Positions 26,711 through 35,883 are shown, counted from the first letter of the stretch. The stretch: DNA of 64,000 bases from Ahrensia marina (GCF_001293565.1 NZ_JXMU01000011.1:62001-126000); one strand, 5' to 3'. Numbers and translations are program-made. Notes: generated by a model not told the origin, from the sequence alone.

Positions 26711-27004
26711 TGATATTTCCTATTTTGGTTTTACGTATCGTCGTAACGGAGGGCTATCGTCCGAAAGCGACGCATGTCTTGAATGTTTTTGTGATCTATG
26801 AGCGGGTTGTGGCTGCTTCTCCTGATTGATCGGTCAGGATCACCTATCAACCGCGCAGCGCTTCCTGTCGTCCGCCCCAACAGGCGAAGACACTTTTCTT
26901 AGTAATTTATGGGGTGCTAACCAGCCATGCATCGACAAACGCTCGCTTGACCTGCGAAACCAGCGTTTGCAAGTTCAATAGCGTGGCGGACTGACCGTAA
27001 TTAT
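26711..27004. other. Intergenic stretch with a possible coding remnant
   Basis: No intact gene is visible. On the minus strand, from about 27000 down to 26907, one frame reads LLNLQTLVSQVKRAFVDAWL and ends in a stop, which looks like the tail of a former protein. No start or upstream body is present. It lies immediately downstream of the LysE gene, next to the region where a LysE paralogue was lost. Confidence 0.3.
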
Positions 27005-27610
27005 TTATTGGGCTCTGAATAATAAGCTGAATGCAATCGCCCACATTACGCAGCCAACAAAAACATCCAGAATCTGCCACGCACGTGCATTGGCGAAATA
27101 TGGCGCAACTAGACGCGCGCCGTATCCTAAAGTCACAAAAAAGCTGAAAGACGCTAACGCTGCGCCGATCCAAAATATGAAAGCATCATTTGGATATTGC
27201 GCCGATACAGAGCCAATCAATACGACAGTATCCAGATACATGTGCGGATTGAGCCATGTCACCGCCAGGCACGTTAATACTGCGGATTGCCAGCTTTGTT
27301 TTATATTACCGACGGCATGTAATACGCCTGAGCCTGTCCAGGCTGAGTAGAAAGATTTTGCGCCGTAGAAGATTAGAAACGCCACACCGCCATAAAGCAG
27401 AAAGTCGGTTAATCGCGGGATTTCTGTCGTCATCCAGTTAAAGCCGGCAACGCCCACACCAATCAACAGAGCATCTGTAATCGCGCAAATGATGACGACA
27501 ATACCGACATTTTGCCGTTGAAGACCTTGTTTGAGTACAAACGCATTTTGCGCACCGATAGCAAGAATGAGAGACAGGCTGACGCTAAAGCCTGTGAAAA
27601 ATACGCTCAT
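27005..27610 (-). CDS. LysE/ArgO-type amino acid exporter
   Basis: 201-residue inner-membrane protein with six predicted helices and the family N-terminus LSLILAIGAQNAFVLKQGL, which identifies the LysE/ArgO group that exports lysine or arginine. TWLNPHMYLDTVVLIG is the second signature. It is divergent from a LysG/ArgP-type regulator gene, the classic arrangement. A truncated second copy lies 2 kb away. Confidence 0.9.
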   Translation of the reverse strand: MSVFFTGFSVSLSLILAIGAQNAFVLKQGLQRQNVGIVVIICAITDALLIGVGVAGFNWMTTEIPRLTDFLLYGGVAFLIFYGAKSFYSAWTGSGVLHAVGNIKQSWQSAVLTCLAVTWLNPHMYLDTVVLIGSVSAQYPNDAFIFWIGAALASFSFFVTLGYGARLVAPYFANARAWQILDVFVGCVMWAIAFSLLFRAQ

Positions 27611-27701
27611 TTTATTATCCAGTAATCATTTCATTGACTGGCATATCGAAGAAAGTATCCTTAGCCAAATTAAATGATATTTATTTGCATTAGGAAAATT
27701 A

Positions 27702-28571
27702 ATGTTCAAGCATCCTCAACTGGAAGCTTTAAACGCCGTGATACGCACGGGTAGCTTTGAGGCTGCCGCTGCTTATCTCTCTGTCACCCCTTCTGCTGTT
27801 TCACAGCGGGTAAAACAGTTGGAGGAACGCGTTGGCATGATTCTGATTGAGCGCTCATCGCCATGCCGGGCCACGCCCGCAGCAGCCAGAATGATCAAAC
27901 ACAGAGATCAATTGCACTTGTTGGAGCGCGAGCTTTCTGTTGATCTTGGTCTTTCAGTTGATAATTCGACACCGGTTAGAATTGCTGTCAATGCTGACAG
28001 TCTTGCCAGTTGGCTACTGGCTGGACTTGCACAGGCCGGGGGCTTCTTTTTTGACCTTGTTATTGATGATCAGGACCACTCAGAAAGCTGGCTTAAGAAC
28101 GGCGAAGTGGCCGGCGCAATCACGTCGCGCATAACCCCGTTGCAGGGTTGTGATTGTTTCCAGCTGGGCACATTGAAATATATTGCCACGGCTAGCCCCG
28201 CATTTTGCCAGCGTTATTTTTCCGACGGCATTAATGTCGATAATTTTCTGAAGGCGCCCGCTTTGACCTTCAATTCCAAAGACAGATTGCAGCGTGATTG
28301 GGTGGCAAAAGTAGTTGGCAAACCCGTCAATATACCAACTCATTACATCGCCAGCAGTCATGGCTTTGTCGATGCGGCGCTGCTTGGCATAGGTTGGGGA
28401 ATGAACCCGACTGCACTGGTTGACCAGCATATTCAAAAAGGTCGTCTCATACCGCTTGTGGCCGATCAACCGCTTGAAACACCGCTCACATGGCAAGTTA
28501 ATCGGCTCACAGCAAGAGCACTGCTTCCGGTCACAGAAGCAATTTGCAAAGCGGCTAAAGAGCTTCTTTGA
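27702..28571 (+). CDS. LysR-family regulator of the LysG/ArgP group
   Basis: 289 residues. N-terminal winged helix (about 4-62; LSVTPSAVSQRVKQLEERVG) and a LysR effector domain in the ArgP/LysG subgroup. It is divergent from the LysE exporter over about 90 bp, so it most likely activates export when lysine or arginine accumulates. Confidence 0.88.
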   Translation: MFKHPQLEALNAVIRTGSFEAAAAYLSVTPSAVSQRVKQLEERVGMILIERSSPCRATPAAARMIKHRDQLHLLERELSVDLGLSVDNSTPVRIAVNADSLASWLLAGLAQAGGFFFDLVIDDQDHSESWLKNGEVAGAITSRITPLQGCDCFQLGTLKYIATASPAFCQRYFSDGINVDNFLKAPALTFNSKDRLQRDWVAKVVGKPVNIPTHYIASSHGFVDAALLGIGWGMNPTALVDQHIQKGRLIPLVADQPLETPLTWQVNRLTARALLPVTEAICKAAKELL

Positions 28572-28612
28572 AAGATAGCAAGGTTTGCTTTGTGCAAATG
28601 CCGATATGCGCT

Positions 28613-28936
28613 TTATACCGTTGTGCTTGAGACTTTCATGAGAATTATGCCAGCCAGTATCAAAGCGCCAGCAGTTAGCCGCATTGGGCTTATGCTTTCG
28701 CCAAGCACAAAAATACCAACGGCAAAGGCCCCTATTGCGCCAATACCGGTCCATACAGTGTAAGCTGTGCCTAGTGGAAGTGAGCGCATAGCTAGCGCAA
28801 GTAAAGAAAAACTAGCAATCATTGTGATGATGGTGATGGAGCTTGGCGCCAAAAGCGTGAAGCCTTCGGATTTCTTCATGAAAAACGCCCAAACAATTTC
28901 CAGCAAACCTGCGAGTACGAGATATATCCAAGCCAT
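28613..28936 (-). CDS. gdx: SMR-family guanidinium exporter (Gdx/SugE)
   Basis: 107-residue, four-helix small multidrug resistance protein. The essential glutamate is E13, in LLEIVWA, and W16 follows as in the Gdx subgroup. Gdx proteins exchange guanidinium for protons, whereas EmrE-type proteins export bulky cations. The two-hairpin guanidine-II riboswitch directly upstream settles the assignment to Gdx. Confidence 0.92.
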   Translation of the reverse strand: MAWIYLVLAGLLEIVWAFFMKKSEGFTLLAPSSITIITMIASFSLLALAMRSLPLGTAYTVWTGIGAIGAFAVGIFVLGESISPMRLTAGALILAGIILMKVSSTTV

Positions 28937-28940
28937 TATT

Positions 28941-28996
28941 GACCCCTTTTTGGGGTCGTCCCCGAATAATTCGCTTGAGTGCAGGTCGTCCTGTAC
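28941..28996 (-). ncRNA. Guanidine-II riboswitch (mini-ykkC) upstream of gdx
   Basis: Read on the minus strand, two hairpins each have an ACGA loop: CAGG-ACGA-CCTG (28982-28993, extended by two more pairs past a mismatch) and GGGG-ACGA-CCCC (28952-28963), separated by 18 bases. Paired stem-loops with ACGR loops define the guanidine-II class. The segment GACCCC of the second hairpin can instead pair with GGGGTC, which contains the ribosome-binding site just before the gdx start. Guanidinium binding would therefore free the site and switch translation on. Confidence 0.92.
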
Positions 28997-29334
28997 TAGC
29001 TGTTACCTATGGTCAGAAATTGGAAATTTCAAGATATTTTGCCGCTGCATATTTAGGGCGGCAAACCAATGTTTTGGCAGCACTATCAGGATAGAGCTTT
29101 TTTCAAAAAGGTGTTTCTCCGCATGTTAACCCGCTGATGCAATGTGTGAGAACAGACAGACAAGAAAGTGTATTTGTCATCACGCCGTATAGCTCAAATG
29201 TGTCTATGCCGAGTGCAAAACAGCACAATTTTTATCTTTGGACGACCGTTCTGCGGTGGCTGCAATGAATTGCAATGAGACCTAAGTGCCGTTAAAGACT
29301 TGGCGGAAATTCACACATCGGAGAATGAACTTCT
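28997..29334. other. Intergenic region between gdx riboswitch and bioY
   Basis: No gene supported on either strand. It must hold the divergent promoters of gdx and bioY. A small dyad GAAATT-GGA-AATTTC lies at 29016-29030, near the expected gdx promoter. I looked for the TTATMKATAA-type BioR site before bioY and did not see one. Confidence 0.5.
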
Positions 29335-29919
29335 ATGACTCAATCAAGCACACTGAAGACAGCATCCAATCCGCTCAACCTTCAGCAAAGGTCCCTCGCC
29401 TGGCAAATCACAGCCGTCGTTCTTGGTACAATATTCCTCGCGGTTTCCTCCTATATCGAAGTGCCAATGGTACCTGTTCCAATTACGATGCAAACATTTG
29501 CTGTCGCTTTGGTTGGCGCACTTTACGGCTGGCGTTTGGGTGCAATCACAGTCACGGCATGGCTGGTTGAAGGCGCTATGGGCTTTCCTGTTCTTGCTGG
29601 CGGTGCCGGCGGTCTTGCTCATTTTGCAGGCCCAACGGGCGGTTATTTATTTGCGTTCCCGTTTGCTGCCGCTGCTGCCGGCTGGCTTATCGAAAAAGGC
29701 TGGAATGGCGATCGCCTGTTTCTGGCGTTTTTGGCAATGCTGATCAGTAATGCAATTTGTCTTGTAGTGGGGGCAACCTGGCTGTCATTCATGATCGGCG
29801 TAGAAAAAGCGATTGCTTTTGGCGTAACGCCATTCCTTTTGGGCGCAGTTTTAAAATCCGGTTTGGGCGCAGCAACGCTCAAACTCTTTAAATGGGGCGC
29901 TGAACGTCAACGTTCATGA
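29335..29919 (+). CDS. bioY: Biotin transporter BioY
   Basis: 194-residue S component of an ECF-type biotin importer with six predicted helices and the conserved VPMVPVPITMQTFAV and GGPTGGYL-like (GPTGGYLFAFP) motifs. A GGAG site lies upstream of the ATG. No bioM or bioN genes are adjacent, so it works alone or with ECF subunits encoded elsewhere. The stop overlaps the DUF1284 gene (ATGA). Confidence 0.93.
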   Translation: MTQSSTLKTASNPLNLQQRSLAWQITAVVLGTIFLAVSSYIEVPMVPVPITMQTFAVALVGALYGWRLGAITVTAWLVEGAMGFPVLAGGAGGLAHFAGPTGGYLFAFPFAAAAAGWLIEKGWNGDRLFLAFLAMLISNAICLVVGATWLSFMIGVEKAIAFGVTPFLLGAVLKSGLGAATLKLFKWGAERQRS

Positions 29920-30338
29920 CGGTTCGACTTCGTCCACACCATCTTCTTTGCCTGCTAACCTATGTGGGCAAAGGATATAGCGCTGAATTTATCGCGAATT
30001 ACGATAGGATTGCAGCGCGCCTTTCAGACGGTGAAGATATCGAGATTGTTGCGGGGCCTGATGATATCTGCGCTCCGCTTCTTGATGATGCTGAGGCACA
30101 TTGCTGGCGGGACAGTATCACCATTCGCGACAAAGCTGCCGCCGCAGCGCTCACCGAAAAGCTTCAAACATCGATTGATGCTGGCCTCAGACTTTCTCTG
30201 AGCCAATCCACTCTCAATAAAATGCGAAAATCATTTGCTGCTGGCTCAATCCGGCAGGCCTGTACCAGATGTGAATGGCACGATTTGTGTACTGACGTCG
30301 CCGCATCCGGCTATGACAATGCCAAAGTCAGCAAATAG
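29916..30338 (+). CDS. DUF1284 family protein
   Basis: 140 residues starting with the family signature VRLRPHHLLCLLTYVGKGYS. Cysteines C13, C52 and the C-terminal pair in CTRCEWHDLC could bind a metal or iron-sulfur cluster. Function unknown. Translational coupling to bioY suggests a link to biotin uptake or use. Confidence 0.82.
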   Translation: MTVRLRPHHLLCLLTYVGKGYSAEFIANYDRIAARLSDGEDIEIVAGPDDICAPLLDDAEAHCWRDSITIRDKAAAAALTEKLQTSIDAGLRLSLSQSTLNKMRKSFAAGSIRQACTRCEWHDLCTDVAASGYDNAKVSK

Positions 30339-30362
30339 AACCGCTGTGGCCCGAGTCTGAGA

Positions 30363-31238
30363 CTATGATTTGCGTGCGGCCTGTTTTAGGGCAAAGCCGA
30401 TAAAGCCGGTTGCCAGTAAAAGCGCCAGTCCGAGCAAACTCAAACTATCCGGCAATGTATCAAACACGATGACGCCCAAAATAGTCGCGGAAAGCAATTG
30501 AACATACACAAGTGGCGCCAAGCGTGAAGCGTCGGCCATTTTGGTTGCAGTCACATAAAGCAAATTGCCAATGGCTGAACAAGCGGCGCTCAAGAGTACA
30601 AGTATAGTGACATCCATATCCATTTGAGGGGCTGCAGGGATGCCCCAAGGTGCCAGAATGACAGCGCCAACAATAAGGTTTGACAAAAGAAGGCTTCGTG
30701 AATTTGACAGATGCGAAAGCCATTTTGTGGCAACCAGAAAACAGCCATAGAAAAGACCGGCACTCACCGCCCATAAATGTCCGACAGTCAGACCAAAGCC
30801 GGGTTTGACGACAAGCAAGACACCGCAGAAGCCGATAAAAAGCAAAAAAGTCCTTACGCCGGAAATCTCCTCTTTTAAAAGCCAACCGGCAAGAAAATAG
30901 GAAATGATTGGTCCAATAAAGAAGGCTGCAAATACATCTGCAATAGGCGTTGTTGAAAGCGCGGTTAATATACATATGATGGCGAGCATAATAAAAATAC
31001 CGCGCAGCCATACGCGCCAGTTGGATAGAATTTTATAATCAAACTGCCTGCCCGCATATGCTGCAATGATCAATATTGAGCCGAGTGCAAACCGGCTCCA
31101 GGCGACGAAGACCGGCGCAATAGCGCCCTGATCTGTCATGCCGGATGTCATCCATTTTCCAGCGGTATCGCCTGCTGGAATAAACATCATCCCAAGGCAC
31201 ATAATAAGTGCGGCTTTGACTAAAGTTGTTTTTTCCAT
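30363..31238 (-). CDS. DMT-superfamily permease (EamA domains)
   Basis: 291 residues, ten predicted helices as two EamA repeats, of the RhaT/YdcZ-like drug/metabolite transporter superfamily. Substrate cannot be told from sequence; relatives export amino acids or metabolites. Monocistronic, convergent with the DUF1284 gene across about 24 bp. Confidence 0.85.
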   Translation of the reverse strand: MEKTTLVKAALIMCLGMMFIPAGDTAGKWMTSGMTDQGAIAPVFVAWSRFALGSILIIAAYAGRQFDYKILSNWRVWLRGIFIMLAIICILTALSTTPIADVFAAFFIGPIISYFLAGWLLKEEISGVRTFLLFIGFCGVLLVVKPGFGLTVGHLWAVSAGLFYGCFLVATKWLSHLSNSRSLLLSNLIVGAVILAPWGIPAAPQMDMDVTILVLLSAACSAIGNLLYVTATKMADASRLAPLVYVQLLSATILGVIVFDTLPDSLSLLGLALLLATGFIGFALKQAARKS

Positions 31239-31418
31239 CTAATGGCGGATGCCCAAATTGTTTCTAAATAGCATTGTTGATACTCTAAAAAACGGATTCA
31301 CAAGGTCTGTTGGCCGCTGTTTGGTTCGGTCGTGATAGATTGCATATGAGGAAACATTGGCCTTTGGACAAAGCGTGTTTGGGCGTGACAAGTGCAATAA
31401 ATTCGTCAATCTAAAGGA

Positions 31419-32246
31419 ATGGAACCTTCAAACGATATTAAACGTCTCGTCGACATAATGGCGCGTTTGCGTGATCCGCAGAACGGTTGTGCCTGGGATG
31501 TCGAGCAAACATTCGAAACCATTATGCCTTATACAATTGAAGAGGCATATGAGGTCGCAGACGCCATTGAACGCGGCGATATGGATGATCTGGCTGACGA
31601 GCTTGGAGACCTGTTGCTGCAGGTTGTTTATCACGCGCGCATGGCTGAAGAAGCCGGTTTGTTTGCATTTGGTGATGTCGTTCATGCGGTAACAGATAAA
31701 ATGATCCGCCGTCATCCGCATGTTTTCGGTCCTGACAACACCCGCAGCATGACAATGGCTAAAGGCATGTGGGAAAAAGTCAAAGCACAAGAAAAGGCCG
31801 ATAAAGCCAAAAGGCAACTTGAAGCTGGCACAATTAGCAAACGGCCCTCTTTGTTGGATGATGTGCCACGCGCGCAGCCATCGCTTATGCGTTCGCTAAA
31901 ACTGCAAAAGAAAGCAGCCACTGTTGGCTTTGACTGGTCTGAAGCGGAGCCGATTCTTGATAAAATACATGAGGAAATCGGCGAATTGAGCGAAGCGATG
32001 CAAAGCGGCGATGAAAAACATATTACAGAAGAATATGGTGATCTTCTCTTTGTGATGGTCAATCTGGGGCGGCATTTGGGCATCGAGGCCGAAGCTGCAC
32101 TTGCCGGAACCAATTTAAAGTTCAGCCGGCGCTTTGCATTTATAGAGGAAAAGCTGGATCAGGCCGGAAAGTCGATCAAAGATGCAAGTTTGGATGAAAT
32201 GGAAGCGCTGTGGCAATTGGCCAAGACAGAGTTGAAGCCTTTATGA
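31419..32246 (+). CDS. mazG: Nucleoside triphosphate pyrophosphohydrolase MazG
   Basis: 275 residues with two MazG domains. The metal-binding E-E-x-x-E/D pattern is seen in IEEAYEV with DELGDLL (about 41-70) and again in [10 protein letters not shown] with EEYGDLLF. It hydrolyses NTPs to NMPs and PPi, cleaning abnormal nucleotides. In related genomes it lies next to hflX. Here it is 28 kb away, and its 3' end overlaps tmk on the other strand by 6 bp. Confidence 0.93.
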   Translation: MEPSNDIKRLVDIMARLRDPQNGCAWDVEQTFETIMPYTIEEAYEVADAIERGDMDDLADELGDLLLQVVYHARMAEEAGLFAFGDVVHAVTDKMIRRHPHVFGPDNTRSMTMAKGMWEKVKAQEKADKAKRQLEAGTISKRPSLLDDVPRAQPSLMRSLKLQKKAATVGFDWSEAEPILDKIHEEIGELSEAMQSGDEKHITEEYGDLLFVMVNLGRHLGIEAEAALAGTNLKFSRRFAFIEEKLDQAGKSIKDASLDEMEALWQLAKTELKPL

Positions 32247-32963
32247 ATGGTGGACTTTTTCGTCGCTACGGTTGAATTCGAAACCGGCATTGCCGAGTGC
32301 TTCTTGAACAACGGTCCAAATCTCGTCAGCAATCTCCTCAATCGTTCCTGATGCGTCGACAACTTTACAACGATCCGGCTCGGCCGCTGCAATTTCCAGA
32401 AAAGCTGCCCTGCGCGCCTGATGTTTTGCCAGTGTTTCGCGCTCAAACCGGTCAACGTCCACATCCGCCCCCCGCCGCTCGGCAGCGCGGTCCAGACCAA
32501 TCTTAGGATCCATGTCCAAAATGAGCGTGAGATCGGGGCTTGTCTCATGAATTGCGACCCGCTCCAGCGTGCGCAGGAAATCACTGTCCAGATCGTTCGA
32601 CGCACCCTGATACACACGAGTCGAGTCCATAAAACGGTCAATAATCACCACATTGCCGCGCTTTAATGCCGGTTTGATGACGTTTTCGACATGATCGAGC
32701 CGAGCCGCCGCAAAAAGAAGAGCTTCCATTTGTGGACCGAACGGTTCCGCCGCCGCTTTGTCCAGCACGACATGGCGTACAGCCTCCGCACCGGCTGTCC
32801 CGCCCGGTTCCCGCGATATCGTTGGTGAGAAATCCAGTTCAGCCAATCGTTCGGCGAGTTTGCGAATCTGCGTGCTTTTGCCGACGCCCTCTCCGCCTTC
32901 GAAGCTGATGAAAAAGCCCGGCCCCTTACGAATTGATTTAGTCGTGCTCAATTCTTGATCCAA
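32241..32963 (-). CDS. tmk: Thymidylate kinase
   Basis: 240 residues phosphorylating dTMP to dTDP. P-loop GGEGVGKST at residues 23-31, DR-(Y/F) segment in [15 protein letters not shown] and the lid region follow. The start overlaps the dacA stop by 16 bp. The last 12-15 residues, including [12 protein letters not shown], extend past the usual end and overlap mazG, possibly a new tail from a rearrangement at this junction. Confidence 0.94.
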   Translation of the reverse strand: MDQELSTTKSIRKGPGFFISFEGGEGVGKSTQIRKLAERLAELDFSPTISREPGGTAGAEAVRHVVLDKAAAEPFGPQMEALLFAAARLDHVENVIKPALKRGNVVIIDRFMDSTRVYQGASNDLDSDFLRTLERVAIHETSPDLTLILDMDPKIGLDRAAERRGADVDVDRFERETLAKHQARRAAFLEIAAAEPDRCKVVDASGTIEEIADEIWTVVQEALGNAGFEFNRSDEKVHHS

Positions 32964-34156
32964 CCGATCGCTAGTTCAGTAATGGCATCAAGTGCTTGCC
33001 TATGGATTGGTCCTTTTGCAATGGACGCAGCAGTAAGCAATGGCGCCTGCTGTGCAAGTTGATCGCCGATATAGACATTCAGCGTCGCAATTTCCTGACC
33101 CTCTTTCACCGGAGACGCAATCGGACCCTCATAAGTAATCCGTGCCTTTAGTTTATCGCGATTGGTGAGCGGCACCAGAATTGTCACTCGATCCTTGGTT
33201 TTTAGTGGGACATGAAGATATGCGCCGCCATATAAACGCGCCTGCCCTACCACTTCATCTTTGTCGAACAATGTAAATGGCTCGAATGCGCGCAAACCCC
33301 ACTGAAGCATTCTTCGGGACTCTTCGGCTCGTTCCCGTTCGCTTTCAAGACCGCTCATAGCAACAACCAAACGACGCCCGTCCTGTTTAATGGATCCGAC
33401 AATTGCGTAGCCTGATGCTTCGGTATAGCCGGTTTTCAAGCCGTCAGCGCCGATGTCCATGCCAATTAACGGATTGCGGTTTCGCTGACGTATCTTGTTC
33501 CAGGTAAATTCGGTTTCAGAATAATATTTGTAATAGTCCGGATATTCCCTTTGCAGGTGAAGCGTTAATGTCACCAAATCACGGATTGAGACTTTCTGCT
33601 CCGGATGCGGCAGGCCGGTCGAATTGTAAAAAATGGAATCCTGCAGGCCGATTTGTCTGGCGCGATCATTCATAAGCCCCGCAAAGGTCGCCTCAGAACC
33701 TGCCATCCCCTCTGCAATGATGATGCAGCCATCATTGGCCGATTGCACGATGACTCCTCTTATCAAGTCCTCAAGAGGAATCGAAGACTTGAGCTCTGCA
33801 AACATCGTCGATGTGCCCGAAGGCGCGCCGCCTGTCCGCCAAGCGTTTTCACTGACATAAAACTCGTCCGTCAAAGTAAGACGGCCTGTTTTCAGCGCAT
33901 TGAACACAACTTCCATTGTCATCAATTTGGCTAGCGATGCGGGTGGTATTTGCTCGGATTCCTGCTTTGAAAACAAAATAGAGCCGGTTCCGACATCCAC
34001 CAGCATTGCCTGTTTGGCGCGTGTTTCAAACAGTTGCGCTTGGGCAGCACAAGTCATTGCAAAAAGTGTGAAAACAACGATCGACAGTATCGCAGCCACT
34101 TTTTGCAGCGGAAACGCCGGATTTTGAAAACTGGACTTAACTGAAATGGTAATCAT
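32948..34156 (-). CDS. dacA: D-alanyl-D-alanine carboxypeptidase (PBP5/6 family)
   Basis: 402 residues. Signal peptide to about residue 41, then the serine peptidase S11 domain with SLAK (S74-K77), SAN (139-141) and KTG (241-243), and a C-terminal PBP5-type beta domain. It trims the terminal D-alanine of peptidoglycan stem peptides. ATG at 34156 is chosen; a TTG one codon upstream is possible. In the rlpA-dacA-tmk block of Rhizobiales. Confidence 0.93.
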   Translation of the reverse strand: MITISVKSSFQNPAFPLQKVAAILSIVVFTLFAMTCAAQAQLFETRAKQAMLVDVGTGSILFSKQESEQIPPASLAKLMTMEVVFNALKTGRLTLTDEFYVSENAWRTGGAPSGTSTMFAELKSSIPLEDLIRGVIVQSANDGCIIIAEGMAGSEATFAGLMNDRARQIGLQDSIFYNSTGLPHPEQKVSIRDLVTLTLHLQREYPDYYKYYSETEFTWNKIRQRNRNPLIGMDIGADGLKTGYTEASGYAIVGSIKQDGRRLVVAMSGLESERERAEESRRMLQWGLRAFEPFTLFDKDEVVGQARLYGGAYLHVPLKTKDRVTILVPLTNRDKLKARITYEGPIASPVKEGQEIATLNVYIGDQLAQQAPLLTAASIAKGPIHRQALDAITELAIGWIKN

Positions 34157-34260
34157 CAATCAGGAACACTTTGAAACACAAGGAGCTTTCCTTGTAGCGC
34201 GTGCCAGATCAGCAATGCAAATGTCAATTTAAGATTGTATTATGCCAATGGCCGTTGGTA

Positions 34261-35124
34261 TTAGTCGCGGCTGTTCATGCGTTTCCACAAAAGGCTGGTT
34301 TTTTCGGTTTTATAAACGTCAAAAGCCGCATTCACCCGCTGTGATGCATAAGCCGAAACAGGCACGTGTGGTCTTGGTGCGGTGATATCCGAGCCAGATG
34401 CTGTTAGAATATTTGCATCAACTCCGGGCAATGGCATTGCCGGGTTGCCGCTATGTCCTTGTACAGACGCCATCAAATATGCATCGTCCTGCCCGTGCAA
34501 TGGCGCAGGGCCAACATATTCTACTCTCACTTCGGCTGTACCGAGCAAGGTATAGTCCAGAATTTCAGCAGCGCGCTTTGACAGGTCTATGACGCGATCA
34601 TTGGAAAACGGACCACGGTCATTGACGCGAACAATGACGGAATGGCCATTTTTCACGTTCGTTACACGCGCATAGCTTGGCAGCGGCATTGTTTTGTGCG
34701 CTGCCGTTAAATGGTTCATGTCATAGACTTCGCCATTGGCGGTTTTGCGACCGTGAAATGCCTTGCCATACCAGGAAGCGCGGCCAAACTGGACCGGCTT
34801 TGGTGTGTTCGTCGGGTGGTAGCGGCGTCCTTTTACAACATAGGATGAGCCGACTTTGGCATAACCACCACCGCGTGGCAGCTTGGTACCTGTCGCGACA
34901 ATCGGGCTTGCCGAAACGCCATAGGCGCTTTCTGTGAAGTTTTCCGCACCGGATGTCGCGCCGTTATCCAACGGGCCTGGCGCGGCGAAATTCATTTTAG
35001 CGCGTGGCGTACCGGATTCGGTGCCAATTTTCGACGTGGAAGATGAACATGCAGAAAGCATAGCGCTGCCTATGAAAAGGCATGCCAAAACTTTGATTCT
35101 GTTTTTGTATAGATTGTCCACCAT
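34261..35124 (-). CDS. rlpA: RlpA-family septal ring lytic transglycosylase lipoprotein
   Basis: 287 residues. Lipobox LSAC places the lipidated cysteine at C26. The double-psi beta-barrel domain begins at GRASWYGKAFHGRKTANG and contains the RVNDRGPF catalytic-aspartate segment. No SPOR domain is present at the C-terminus, unlike E. coli RlpA. It cleaves denuded glycan strands. First gene of rlpA-dacA-tmk, with a gap of about 100 bp before dacA. Confidence 0.9.
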   Translation of the reverse strand: MVDNLYKNRIKVLACLFIGSAMLSACSSSTSKIGTESGTPRAKMNFAAPGPLDNGATSGAENFTESAYGVSASPIVATGTKLPRGGGYAKVGSSYVVKGRRYHPTNTPKPVQFGRASWYGKAFHGRKTANGEVYDMNHLTAAHKTMPLPSYARVTNVKNGHSVIVRVNDRGPFSNDRVIDLSKRAAEILDYTLLGTAEVRVEYVGPAPLHGQDDAYLMASVQGHSGNPAMPLPGVDANILTASGSDITAPRPHVPVSAYASQRVNAAFDVYKTEKTSLLWKRMNSRD

Positions 35125-35216
35125 CGCTAGGTGACATACACAAAAGTCTTTTTATAGCCAAGTTAAAAACACGGCAGGTCAAATCACGTTTTCTAACAAG
35201 GTTATTCAGTTCTTAA

Positions 35217-35609
35217 TCAGCCGCTAATGCGTGCTGTGCCTGAATAGCCATCATCACGGGTCCAGTTCAATGTGGTTTGCCCTGTTTTCTCAATGGTAAA
35301 GCAGGATACTCTACCCTTGTACCAGGTCGGAAATTGCTGGCAGAGCTTCTCGCCGTCCACAAACCATTTGCCGGTTTCCTTGGGCGCAAAATATTTACCA
35401 AGGCCGGTTTTGGTTCCGTCTCCTGTCACTTGGCCGTTGGAACGGTACTCAAGTGGAAACTCGCCGCCTAAACGTATTTTCAAATATACACGCTTGCCGG
35501 AAACAAAGTTCTTCAGTTCGGCGCCGCTCAATTGTTCACCGGCATTTACATAATTGGATGTCAAAGTGATTCCCAAAATGCCGACAATCGCTGCAATCCG
35601 GTTCCGCAT
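35217..35609 (-). CDS. Exported protein of unknown function
   Basis: 130 residues. Signal peptide MRNRIAAIVGILGITL with cleavage near NYVNA, then a small beta-rich domain with two cysteines (LCQQFPTWYKGRVSCFTIEK). I do not recognise the family with confidence; similar small secreted proteins occur in many Rhizobiales. Start set at 35609, because GGAGAG lies five bases before that ATG. Confidence 0.7.
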   Translation of the reverse strand: MRNRIAAIVGILGITLTSNYVNAGEQLSGAELKNFVSGKRVYLKIRLGGEFPLEYRSNGQVTGDGTKTGLGKYFAPKETGKWFVDGEKLCQQFPTWYKGRVSCFTIEKTGQTTLNWTRDDGYSGTARISG

Positions 35610-35755
35610 TATTCTCTCCATTTGTTTTTTTAATGATATTTACGGGTGGAGAACGGTTCGGATCATTTGAAACTGAAGAAAATCAAAAAAAAATTACATC
35701 AATGCGGGATTGATCTTGCGGTCATCGAATTGTCATGCCATTAGGAGCGCGGTTT

Positions 35756-35845
35756 GGAGGGGTGGCCGAGTGGTTTAAGGCACCGGTCTTGAAAACCGGC
35801 GTGCGTGAGAGCGTACCGTGGGTTCGAATCCCACCCCCTCTGCCA
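35756..35845 (+). tRNA. tRNA-Ser (anticodon UGA)
   Basis: A complete 90-nt class II tRNA. Acceptor stem GGAGGGG pairs with CCCCTCT before discriminator G and encoded CCA. The anticodon loop CTTGAAA carries TGA at 35790-35792. A long variable arm (GTGCGTGAGAGCGTAC) and GGTTCGAATCC T arm are present. Its last 14 bases form the left attachment site of the adjacent element. Confidence 0.97.
35832..35845. repeat. attL core: 14-bp direct repeat at the tRNA-Ser 3' end
   Basis: CACCCCCTCTGCCA, the last 14 bases of tRNA-Ser, is repeated exactly at 48856-48869 beyond the integrase. Direct repeats of a tRNA 3' end on either side of an integrase-bearing segment mark the attachment core of a tyrosine-recombinase element. 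Confidence 0.9.
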
Positions 35846-35858
35846 CTTATCTTAATTA

Positions 35859-35883
35859 AGCCACTGATTTCAGTGGCTTTTTT
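35859..35883 (+). terminator. Terminator after tRNA-Ser, carried by the element
   Basis: AGCCACTG and CAGTGGCT form a perfect 8-bp stem with loop ATTT, followed by a T run to 35883. It lies inside the att repeats, so the element seems to bring its own terminator for the tRNA, while the original one appears at the other end (48892). Confidence 0.85.

Noticed and set aside
29235-29250. GGACGACC on the plus strand upstream of bioY as a second guanidine-II hairpin
   Set aside because: The stem would have only two to three pairs and there is no partner hairpin.
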